Under the pieces are notes generated by a model. It saw nothing but the letters and a program-made list of their open reading frames with translations. It was not told the origin of the DNA and did not search any database. Positions 37,655 to 44,986 of a stretch of 64,000 nt of DNA are shown here, piece by piece; the first letter of the stretch is position 1, and each line of letters opens with the position of its first letter. The stretch comes from Paraburkholderia diazotrophica (GTDB lineage Bacteria; Pseudomonadota; Gammaproteobacteria; Burkholderiales; Burkholderiaceae). A program made the translations under genes and the position numbers. The stretch covers positions 35,468 through 99,467 of the forward strand of contig NZ_FNYE01000029.1 of the NCBI RefSeq assembly GCF_900108945.1, in the 5' to 3' direction.

Positions 37655-39076
37655 TCAGTAACGGTAGTGGTTCGGCTTGAACGGACCGCTCTTGTCGACG
37701 CCGATGTACTTCGCCTGATCGGCCGACAGTTCGGTCAGGTTCGCGCCGATGCGAGCGAGGTGCAGGCGCGCGACCTTCTCGTCCAGCTGCTTCGGCAGCA
37801 CGTAGACCTTGTTCTCGTACTTGCCGCCTTGCGTGAACAGTTCGATCTGCGCGAGCGTCTGGTTCGTGAACGAGTTCGACATCACGAACGACGGGTGGCC
37901 CGTTGCGCAGCCGAGGTTCACGAGGCGGCCTTCCGCCAGCAGGATCACGCGCTTGCCGTCCGGGAAGATGATGTGATCGACTTGCGGCTTGATGTTTTCC
38001 CACTTGTACTGACGCGTCGACGCGACGTCGATTTCCGAGTCGAAGTGGCCGATGTTGCAGACGATCGCGTTGTGGCGCATCGCCTTCATGTGATCGTTAT
38101 TGATCACATGGTAGTTGCCCGTTGCCGTCACGAAGATGTCGGCCTTGTCGGCGGCGTATTCCATCGTCACGACGCGGTAGCCTTCCATCGCGGCTTGCAG
38201 CGCGCAGATCGGATCGATTTCCGTGACCCACACGGTCGCGCCCAGGCCGCGCAGCGATTGCGCGCAGCCCTTGCCCACGTCGCCGTAACCTGCGACCACG
38301 GCGATCTTGCCCGCGATCATCACGTCCGTCGCGCGCTTGACGCCGTCCACCAGCGACTCGCGGCAGCCATACAGGTTGTCGAACTTCGACTTCGTGACGG
38401 AATCGTTCACGTTGATGGCCGGGAACGGCAGACGGCCTTCCTTCTCCATCTGATACAGGCGATGCACGCCCGTCGTCGTTTCTTCCGTGACGCCCTTGAT
38501 GTGTGCGAGACGCGTCGAGTACCACGTCGCGTCGGCGTCGAGATGCTTGCCGATGGCCTTGTACAGCGCGACTTCTTCTTCGTTGGTCGGCTTCGCGATC
38601 ACCGAGCGGTCCTTCTCGGCCTTCGCGCCGAGAATCAGCAGCAGCGTTGCGTCGCCGCCGTCATCGAGGATCATGTTCGCGAATTCGCCGTTGGGCCATT
38701 CGAAGATGCGGTGCGTGAACTCCCAGTATTCGTCGAGCGATTCGCCCTTGAACGCGAACACGGGCGTGCCGCCCTTCGCGATCGCGGCAGCGGCGTGGTC
38801 CTGCGTCGAGAAGATGTTGCACGACGCCCAGCGGACGTCGGCGCCGAGCGCCTTCAGCGTTTCGATCAGCACGCCCGTCTGGATGGTCATGTGCAGCGAG
38901 CCGGCGACGCGCGCGCCCTTCAGCGGCTGCTGCGCCTTGTACTCTTCGCGGATCTGCACGAGGCCGGGCATTTCCGTCTCGGCGATGTCGAGTTCCTTGC
39001 GACCCCAGTCGGCGAGCGACAGGTCGGCAACGACAAAATCCTGGGAATCTTTCGAATCGTAGACAGCGGCGTTCAT
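37655..39076 (-). CDS. ahcY: adenosylhomocysteinase
   Basis: Hydrolyses S-adenosylhomocysteine to adenosine and homocysteine, clearing the inhibitor formed by methyltransferases. The protein of 473 residues has the bacterial length, with the NAD-binding G-Y-G-D-V-G-K-G (about residue 260), the T-E-I-D-P cofactor segment and the C-terminal K-P-N-H-Y-R-Y. The ATG at 39076 is preceded by AAAGGAGGG; the open frame upstream is leader sequence that contains the SAH riboswitch. It is the first gene of the ahcY-holin-metF unit. Confidence 0.98.
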   Translation of the reverse strand: MNAAVYDSKDSQDFVVADLSLADWGRKELDIAETEMPGLVQIREEYKAQQPLKGARVAGSLHMTIQTGVLIETLKALGADVRWASCNIFSTQDHAAAAIAKGGTPVFAFKGESLDEYWEFTHRIFEWPNGEFANMILDDGGDATLLLILGAKAEKDRSVIAKPTNEEEVALYKAIGKHLDADATWYSTRLAHIKGVTEETTTGVHRLYQMEKEGRLPFPAINVNDSVTKSKFDNLYGCRESLVDGVKRATDVMIAGKIAVVAGYGDVGKGCAQSLRGLGATVWVTEIDPICALQAAMEGYRVVTMEYAADKADIFVTATGNYHVINNDHMKAMRHNAIVCNIGHFDSEIDVASTRQYKWENIKPQVDHIIFPDGKRVILLAEGRLVNLGCATGHPSFVMSNSFTNQTLAQIELFTQGGKYENKVYVLPKQLDEKVARLHLARIGANLTELSADQAKYIGVDKSGPFKPNHYRY

Positions 39077-39112
39077 CACGCCCTCCTTTCTAAAAATAAC
39101 TAGAAATGTGAC

Positions 39113-39220
39113 GTGAGCGCCGTTCGATGCGGTTGGTTTGTAAGCGCGGCGCGCGTCCAATCCTTCCGATTGAAAGCCTTCGAGCCTGGCGGGCGGAACC
39201 CGTCGCAACGCTCCTCGAAG
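39113..39220 (-). promoter_or_regulatory. S-adenosylhomocysteine (SAH) riboswitch
   Basis: The leader of ahcY matches the SAH riboswitch in every structural part. P1 is CTTCGAG (39220-39214) with CTCGAAG (39184-39178). The conserved GAGGAGCGTTGCGAC lies inside, followed by a CGGG/CCCG hairpin and the conserved GCCAGGCTCG. The pseudoknot pairs GAGCG (39213-39209) with CGCTC (39119-39115). These riboswitches are known as ON switches in front of ahcY in beta- and gamma-proteobacteria. The AGGAGG of ahcY lies about 30 bases downstream. Confidence 0.95.
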
Positions 39221-39230
39221 ACGAACGGCG

Positions 39231-39239
39231 ATTGTAGCA
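39231..39239 (-). promoter_or_regulatory. extended -10 element of the ahcY promoter
   Basis: TGC directly followed by TACAAT (39236-39231) is an extended -10 element. Transcription would begin near 39224, a few bases before the riboswitch P1 stem. No good -35 hexamer is seen at the right distance, which fits an extended -10 promoter. Confidence 0.6.
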
Positions 39240-39271
39240 AAACGAGATGGCTTGCGGTGGTGCGCTTCGGC

Positions 39272-40081
39272 CTATGCCGATTGTCCTGTCGGCGATGCGC
39301 CGGCAGGCGGCGGCGTCAGTTGCGGCGCCAGTTCGGCGTCGCGCAGTTCCTTGACGGCTGCGTAGGCGCGATGCACGAAGCGCCACGAAGCATCGCGGGT
39401 CGCGGCGATCAGTTCGTCGGGCGCGGCGAGCATGCCCATCGAAATGCGGAAATAGCGCTCGGCGTGAATGTTCGGGTGATAGTGCATGCGCACGCGCTTG
39501 CAGTCGTCGAGGCGCGGATTGCCGAAGATGTTCAGCAGCGCCAGCGAAAACGCGCCGTCTTCGCCGCCATGGCGCCGGAACACGTCATCGAGCGGAAAGC
39601 CGCCGAACGCCGCATAGACGGAACGGCGAATCACGAGACTGCTCGGCACCGTGTTGCTCAGAACGGCCGCGTGGCTTTCGAATTGCGGATGCCCGGTGAT
39701 GTCGGCGGGAAAGCCGCAAAAATCGACGTCGAGCCGGATCGACGGCTGATGCGGATGCTCCGCCATGAAAGCGGCGGCGCTCGCCAGCGCGCCGGGCAGA
39801 TATTCGTCGTCGGCGTCGATGAAAGCCAGCAGCGGATGAAGCGCATGCATCGCGCCCCAGTTCCGCGCACGAGCCGCGCCGCCGTTGTGCGGCATGCGCA
39901 GAAGCTCGACACGCGGATGCTGCCGCGCGTAGTGCGCAACGATTTCGGCGCAAGCGTCCTGCGAGCCGTCGTCGACCACGACGATCTGCGCCGCCTCCGG
40001 CTGCACGACACAGCTATCGAGCGTGCGGGCGAGCGTCTTGTCGGCGTTGTAGCAGGGAATGATGACGGAGATGGGCAGCAT
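39272..40081 (-). CDS. glycosyltransferase family 2 protein
   Basis: A 269-residue GT-A type enzyme. It begins P-I-S-V-I-I-P-C-Y-N-A-D, contains V-V-V-D-D-G-S-Q-D and the metal-binding F-I-D-A-D-D-E-Y (about residue 95), and has no membrane helix. The acceptor is unknown; in such proteins it is typically a cell-surface glycan. It stands alone, upstream of the ahcY leader on the same strand. Confidence 0.9.
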   Translation of the reverse strand: MLPISVIIPCYNADKTLARTLDSCVVQPEAAQIVVVDDGSQDACAEIVAHYARQHPRVELLRMPHNGGAARARNWGAMHALHPLLAFIDADDEYLPGALASAAAFMAEHPHQPSIRLDVDFCGFPADITGHPQFESHAAVLSNTVPSSLVIRRSVYAAFGGFPLDDVFRRHGGEDGAFSLALLNIFGNPRLDDCKRVRMHYHPNIHAERYFRISMGMLAAPDELIAATRDASWRFVHRAYAAVKELRDAELAPQLTPPPAGASPTGQSA

Positions 40082-40173
40082 CGCGAGGACGGGCGACCGT
40101 GAAAAGACAGTGCGTCGATCATAAAGCCGACGCGCCGCCTTTTATCCCGATTTGATCGCGCGTGCCCTTCGCG

Positions 40174-40896
40174 TCAGAGCGGCAGCATGCTGAAAAGCGG
40201 CGCGAGCAGCACCATCACGACGCCGGCGATCATCATCGTCAGGCTGGCGACGACGCCTTCTTCGCTGCCCAGCTCGCGCGCCTTCGCGGTCCCAACGCCA
40301 TGCGCCGCCGCGCCGAACAGCGCGCCGCGCGCGAGCCGCGTGCGCAGCGGCACCAGCGCGAGCACGATTTCGCCGAACAGCATCCCGCAGACGCCCGTCG
40401 CGATCACGAACAGCGCGGTCAGATCTTTCGGCGCGTGAATCTTGTCGGAGACGGCGAGCGCGAACGGCGTCGAGACGGAGCGCGTCATCAGGCTGCGCTG
40501 CAGTTCCGGCGACAGATGCAGCAGCTTCGACAGCGCGAGCGATCCGCCCACCGCGACCACGATGCCGACCGTCACGCCGACGGTGAGGGAAATCCAGTGA
40601 CGCTTGAGCAGCGCGCGATACTCGTAGATCGGCACCGCAAACGCGACGGTGGCCGGGCCGAGCAGCCACATCAGCCAGCGCGTGTCCTCGAAGTAGACGG
40701 CGTACGGAATCCGCGTGACCATGACGATCGCGGCGAGCACGGCCGGCACTGCGACGAGCGGCGTCAGCCACGGCGACCTGAAGCGCGCGTACAGCGCCTT
40801 CGACGCGAAATAGAGCACCACCGTCAGCACGAAGCAGCCCGCGGCGATCAGCCGGGACGCGTCGTCGGCGAAAAGGGACGTGTAGAGGGCGCTCAT
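40174..40896 (-). CDS. LrgB/CidB family membrane protein
   Basis: A 240-residue protein with about seven membrane helices and the family's K-D-L-T-A-L-F-V, T-R-S-V-S-T-P-F-A and H-G-V-G-T-A-K-A segments. The start at 40896 follows the lrgA/cidA-like stop by 23 bases. LrgB/CidB proteins work with LrgA/CidA in modulating murein hydrolase export or metabolite (pyruvate/glycolate) transport; which applies here is not known. Confidence 0.92.
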   Translation of the reverse strand: MSALYTSLFADDASRLIAAGCFVLTVVLYFASKALYARFRSPWLTPLVAVPAVLAAIVMVTRIPYAVYFEDTRWLMWLLGPATVAFAVPIYEYRALLKRHWISLTVGVTVGIVVAVGGSLALSKLLHLSPELQRSLMTRSVSTPFALAVSDKIHAPKDLTALFVIATGVCGMLFGEIVLALVPLRTRLARGALFGAAAHGVGTAKARELGSEEGVVASLTMMIAGVVMVLLAPLFSMLPL

Positions 40897-40919
40897 GATG
40901 GCGTGACTCGCAACTGGAA

Positions 40920-41420
40920 TTAGCGGAAGCTTCGACGGTCGAGGCCGTGCCCGGCCTGGCCACGCTGGACCCGCTGGACCATCACGCGGCGCAGCGCGAG
41001 GCGTCGTTCGAGGCGCGCGGCCTGCTCGACGGCGAACGCGACGGCCACCATCACCATCAGCGTGCCCGCGACGACCACGAGCGCGAGGCGCCAGCCGTCT
41101 TCGCGGAACAGGCCGCCGTACTGGACAGCCGCGACGGCCGCCGGGATGAAGAACAGCAGCATGTCGGACAGCAGCCAGTCGGCGCCCGCCTTCACCCAGC
41201 GAGGCGCGACGCCGCCGCAGAACAGCAGCGCGAGCAACGCGACGAGCCCGACGACGCCGCCCGGCACGGGCAAGCCGAAGCGGCGCACGACGAAATCGGC
41301 GGCGAACCAGACGCCCGCGATCGCGGCGCTCTGCACGGCGATCCGGCTGATTCTCGCGAGCGGCGACGCCGCGTCGACGCGAACTGAAGCGGCAATACGA
41401 GCGATAAGCGGCGAGATCAT
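40920..41420 (-). CDS. CidA/LrgA family holin-like membrane protein
   Basis: A 166-residue protein with about four membrane helices and the family signature L-P-V-P-G-G-V-V-G-L, then F-F-I-P-A-A-V-A. The C-terminal 45 residues are basic and hydrophilic. It precedes the LrgB-like gene and diverges from a LysR regulator whose start is 122 bases away; this layout is that of cidR-cidAB. Confidence 0.9.
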   Translation of the reverse strand: MISPLIARIAASVRVDAASPLARISRIAVQSAAIAGVWFAADFVVRRFGLPVPGGVVGLVALLALLFCGGVAPRWVKAGADWLLSDMLLFFIPAAVAAVQYGGLFREDGWRLALVVVAGTLMVMVAVAFAVEQAARLERRLALRRVMVQRVQRGQAGHGLDRRSFR

Positions 41421-41503
41421 GGCAAACCCTAGGTGACATTTCGATTGAATTCAGTATAGGGTGCGTCGCAACATAAATAAAATGACTTAGAACTATTTGC
41501 TCC

Positions 41504-41518
41504 ATTCCTAATTGGAAT
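41504..41518. promoter_or_regulatory. LysR-type operator (T-N11-A palindrome)
   Basis: ATTCCTAATTGGAAT is a perfect 5-bp inverted repeat with a 5-base centre and fits the T-N11-A rule exactly. It lies 24 bases ahead of the LysR gene, in the spacer to the CidA-like gene, so it is the probable binding site of that regulator. Confidence 0.65.
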
Positions 41519-41542
41519 TCACGAGCTACAAGGGCTACAAAC

Positions 41543-42505
41543 ATGGAACTGCGCGCGTTGCGTTATTTCGTCGAGGTCGTCCGGCAGCAAAGCTTCACCG
41601 TCGCGGCCGAGCAGATGTTCGTCACGCAGCCGACCATCAGCAAGATGGTGAAGTCGCTGGAAGACGAGATCGGCTCGCCGCTGCTGCTGCGCGACGGCCG
41701 GCAGATGTTGTTGACGGACGCCGGGCGGATCGTCTATCACCGCGGCCAGGACGTGCTCGCGGCCTACGCGCAATTGCAGGCCGAACTGAACGATGTCGGC
41801 ACGCTCGGGCGCGGCGAACTGACGATCGGCATTCCGCCGATGGGCGGCTCGCTCTTCACGCCCGCCATTGCCACGTTCCGGCAGCGCTATCCGAAAGTCG
41901 AATTGAAGCTGTTCGAGCAGGGCTCGAAAGCGATCGAGGCCGCTTTGATTTCGGGCGAACTCGAACTGGGCGGCGTCCTGCAGCCTGTCGACCCGGAGAT
42001 GATCGACGTGCTGCCGATGACACGTCAGGTGCTGTGGCTCGTCGCGCGCCGGGGCTCGCGCTGGGACGCCCTGCACGAAGTGCCGCTCGCCGATCTCGCG
42101 AACGAACCGTTCGTGTTCTACGGCGAGAGCCTCGCACTCAACGACGTCGTGCTGACGGCCTGCCGCACGGCCGGTTTCGCGCCGACCATCGTCGGGCGCA
42201 GCGGGCATTGGGATTTCATGGCGGCGCTGGTGCTGGCGGGCGTCGGCATTGCGCTGCTGCCCGCGCCGTATTGCAGGCGGCTCGACGCGGCGCAGTTCAC
42301 CTGCCTGCCCGTCGTCGAGCCGGAGATTCCGTGGGAGATGGCGATCGGCTGGCGGCGCAACGGCTATCTGTCGCACGCTGCGCGCGCATGGCTCGACGTC
42401 GCGCGCGAGACGCTGGCGGGACTGACCACCGACAACTTCACGCACACACCCACGTTCGACGTGCCCGCACCGTCGCCGGATCGGCCGAAATCGACGCTCA
42501 AATGA
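41543..42505 (+). CDS. LysR-family transcriptional regulator (CidR-like)
   Basis: A 320-residue LysR protein. The N-terminal winged helix-turn-helix reads R-A-L-R-Y-F-V-E-V-V-R, S-F-T-V-A-A-E-Q-M-F-V-T-Q-P-T-I-S-K-M, and the effector domain covers about residues 90-300. It is divergent from the LrgA/LrgB-like genes, with a LysR box between; CidR-type regulators activate such genes in response to acetate-linked signals in other bacteria, so this role is inference. Confidence 0.92.
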   Translation: MELRALRYFVEVVRQQSFTVAAEQMFVTQPTISKMVKSLEDEIGSPLLLRDGRQMLLTDAGRIVYHRGQDVLAAYAQLQAELNDVGTLGRGELTIGIPPMGGSLFTPAIATFRQRYPKVELKLFEQGSKAIEAALISGELELGGVLQPVDPEMIDVLPMTRQVLWLVARRGSRWDALHEVPLADLANEPFVFYGESLALNDVVLTACRTAGFAPTIVGRSGHWDFMAALVLAGVGIALLPAPYCRRLDAAQFTCLPVVEPEIPWEMAIGWRRNGYLSHAARAWLDVARETLAGLTTDNFTHTPTFDVPAPSPDRPKSTLK

Positions 42506-42536
42506 AAAATGCCGCCCGGTCTGCGTCGGGCGGCAT
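42505..42536 (-). terminator. terminator of the DUF937 gene
   Basis: ATGCCGCCCG / CGGGCGGCAT stem with an 8-base loop. Read leftward the stem is followed by TTTTTCATTT, while there is no T-run on the plus side. The structure overlaps the LysR stop codon and ends the convergent minus-strand gene; as a hairpin it may also help end the LysR message. Confidence 0.82.
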
Positions 42537-42563
42537 GCTGTTCTGCTTGCGGGCGCGTGGCGC

Positions 42564-43997
42564 TTATTGCGCGCGGGCTTGGGCTTTCGCCGCCTGTGCC
42601 TGCGTGCCTTGCGTTTGCGCGGCTCGTGTTCGCGCTTCGTGCGTGACGCTTGCTGCGGATCGCGCGGCATCGAACGCGCTCACCTGATACGTCGCGCCGA
42701 ACAGTGCTTTCACGCGGTCCGGCCAGCCGGCCTTCGCGTCGGCGGCGGCACCGCTCAGCTCGACACGCGTGCCGCCGATCTTCATCTCGGCGCGCGGCGT
42801 CTGCATCAGCGGCAACAGCGCGTCGATGTGCGCGAGCCAGTCGGCGGCCTTCGTGTTGTCGTCGACGGTGATATCGGCGTTGAAGTTGCCCGCGCCGAAT
42901 TTCGCCGTCAGCGCGTTCAACAGCACGGATTTCTCCGCGACGTTCTGCACGCTTGCCGTAATCGTCGGCTTGCCGCCCTTGTCGACGGCGACGATCAACC
43001 GTGAATCCTTCGCGGCCGCAAGTGCTTGCGGCTCGATCTTGCCCGTCGTGCTCGCCGCGCCATCCGGCTGCGCTTCCGATGCGGAATGCACGGCCGCATC
43101 CTGCGCGTCGGCGGAACGGGCGGCCGTGATCGTCGGAGTCGAAGGCGTCGCCGCGACCGCATTGCGACCGAGGAAATTCACCGCCGATGGGCAATAAGCC
43201 AGCGCGATCCACGTCAGCATCGCGGTCATCGCGCCGAGCATCGCCGACAAGGCCGCCGCGCCGAACCAGTGCTTCGCCTTCGGGCCGCCGTAGCGCACTT
43301 CGCGCACCGTCTGCGCGGCCGGCGCAGCAGCCGCCGCAGACGCAGCCGCCGCCGGTTCAACAGGATCGCGGGCCGGCGCGGGCACCGCAGCCGGTCGCTC
43401 GAAATGCGCCGACACCGCGCGCACATGCAGGCCAACGGCGTTCACGAACGCGGACGCGCTACCCAGCCCGAGCACTGTCGTCAGTCCGTCGTTCAGATGA
43501 GGCGCGATGACCGGCAACTGCTGGCCGAGCAGCGTCGGCAGCTGACCGATATTGCCCTGCTGAGCCAGAAGGTGACGCTTCAGCACGCCCATCAGGATGC
43601 TGCCCGCGATGCCCGTCACCGCGTGCGTCGCGTGCGCGGGCACGCCCGTTTGCATCGATACGGCGTCGCTCAGACCGTCGATACGGCGCTCGAACGTGTG
43701 CTCGAGCAACTGGCGTCCCGTCGACGACAATTGCGTCACGCCCGTCGTGCTCGCGAAGATGCGCGGCAACTGCTCGCCGATCTCCGCGTTGACTTCCTGG
43801 CCGAGAATCGTCGCGAACAGCGCGCGTGCGCCGTCGAGCGTCGCGCACCGGTTCAGGAGACCTGCAACGAGCGCCGGCGAAGCGGCGTTCACAACTTTCG
43901 CCGTCGCCTCCGGCGGCAACCCGAGGCAGTTCGACAGTTGCCGAACCACCGCTTCCGGCAACGCCGACCGGATCAGTTCAATCACATTGACACTCAT
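42564..43997 (-). CDS. DUF937 protein with membrane helix and BON/OmpA-linker-like domain
   Basis: A 477-residue protein. Residues about 3-190 form the DUF937 region (ALPEAVVRQLS, then L-L-G-Q-Q-L-P-V). An Ala/Pro-rich linker follows (about 215-250). A single membrane helix lies near 265-285. The remaining part is extracytoplasmic and has a BON-like repeat (V-L-L-N-A-L-T-A-K-F-G-A-G-N-F-N-A-D-I). A full OmpA peptidoglycan-binding domain, often present in relatives, is missing; the end is a Gln/Ala-rich tail. Start at 43997, with GGGAAACGA ahead. It has its own terminator and stands alone. Function unknown. Confidence 0.8.
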   Translation of the reverse strand: MSVNVIELIRSALPEAVVRQLSNCLGLPPEATAKVVNAASPALVAGLLNRCATLDGARALFATILGQEVNAEIGEQLPRIFASTTGVTQLSSTGRQLLEHTFERRIDGLSDAVSMQTGVPAHATHAVTGIAGSILMGVLKRHLLAQQGNIGQLPTLLGQQLPVIAPHLNDGLTTVLGLGSASAFVNAVGLHVRAVSAHFERPAAVPAPARDPVEPAAAASAAAAAPAAQTVREVRYGGPKAKHWFGAAALSAMLGAMTAMLTWIALAYCPSAVNFLGRNAVAATPSTPTITAARSADAQDAAVHSASEAQPDGAASTTGKIEPQALAAAKDSRLIVAVDKGGKPTITASVQNVAEKSVLLNALTAKFGAGNFNADITVDDNTKAADWLAHIDALLPLMQTPRAEMKIGGTRVELSGAAADAKAGWPDRVKALFGATYQVSAFDAARSAASVTHEARTRAAQTQGTQAQAAKAQARAQ

Positions 43998-44117
43998 CGA
44001 TTCGTTTCCCTGAATTTCGAGCGCGCGCCACACGCGCCTCATTGGGGCGCGATTATAGGAGCGGGAAAATCTCAGAAATGAAGCGATGACTGAATTTTGA
44101 GCTTTATCGGACTAATC

Positions 44118-44674
44118 CTATTTCGCTGCCGCGCCAGCGGGTTCATCCGCGATAACGGACGACGCGATTTTGCCGCGCGTGGCAGCGATGAAATCGGCGG
44201 CACGCTCTCTGATCATCACCGTCGGCGCGTTCGTGTTGCCGCCGACCGGCGTCAGCATCACCGATGCGTCGACCACGCGCAGGCCCGTCACGCCACACAG
44301 CCGCAGGCCCGTCACGCACGCGCAATTGCCCCTTCGCAGCCGAGCCGCGCGCGCTCGTCGTAGTCGAGCGGATGGCAACGCGTGTAGACCATCGCGTTGA
44401 TCGCGCTCGATCCGCCGAAACCGCGTCCTCTCGGCTGATAGCCGCGCCGTCCGTTGAGGCCGGTTTGCGGCGTCGTCAGATAGCCGTAGTTGGTCTTGAG
44501 CCGGAACGGCACGATGGCAGCGACGCCAAGCGGCATGTCGACGAAGAAATTGCGCCCGGTGTGCGGGCGGGCCTCGATGAGTGCGATCGTCGCATCGGGA
44601 CCGTGCTCCGCGAGACGTCCCGCTAGCGAACGGCCGCCCGAGCCTGCGCCGACGATCACATAGTCGTATTGCAT
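44118..44674 (-). pseudogene. GMC oxidoreductase remnant (choline dehydrogenase-like), internally deleted
   Basis: The first 120 residues are a good GMC flavoenzyme start: FAD motif D-Y-V-I-V-G-A-G-S-G-G, then G-F-G-G-S-S-A-I-N-A-M-V-Y-T-R and H-P-L-D-Y-D. After L-G-C-E-G this frame stops at 44312. In another frame, from about 44310 down to the stop at 44118, follows the family's C-terminus (G-L-R-V-V-D-A-S-V-M, V-G-G-N-T-N-A-P-T-V-M-I, E-R-A-A-D). A normal member has about 530-560 residues, so some 350 middle residues, including the catalytic His region, are gone. RBS GGAGGAG stands ahead of the ATG at 44674. The remnant should be inactive. Confidence 0.88.
44279..44317. repeat. 15-bp direct repeat at the GMC deletion joint
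   Basis: GCAGGCCCGTCACGC occurs at 44279-44293 and 44303-44317, 24 bases apart. It encodes V-T-G-L-R twice. The second copy on the coding strand belongs to the normal C-terminus; the first copy sits at the joint where the middle of the gene is lost. Confidence 0.8.
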
Positions 44675-44695
44675 CCGCTCCTCCTCCGCTCGCAC

Positions 44696-44986
44696 CGCAC
44701 GACGTTGCCCGCAGCATCTGTCTCATGCACACTTGTCTACGTGTGCTGACTGCGCTTGTAGGGAGCGAGGGCCGTTCGTGGCGCATCGATGACAGAGCGA
44801 TCCCTCTAAGCGCAACGCGCATCAGCCTCCTATGATGAAAGCTTCCGTCCGCGCGATGCCGCGCGCCCGGACATCGTTCAAACACGGTCTTTTGCGCGCC
44901 GCTGTCCACACGCATGGCTTGCGCGCTCCAATCAAACAGCGCCTCGAAAAAACCAACGGCGCGTGTCCGCCAAACGGAGACTTGCG
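44696..44986. other. intergenic region between the GMC remnant and the AidB-like gene
   Basis: About 290 bases hold no gene. The two neighbours diverge, so promoters for both should be here. I see no clear operator, and only one weak open frame on the plus strand. Confidence 0.5.

Noticed and set aside
36749..39103. Long plus-strand open frame opposite metF, the holin-like gene and ahcY
   Set aside because: Antisense shadow of three well-supported genes; composition is Arg/His-rich and no domain is seen.
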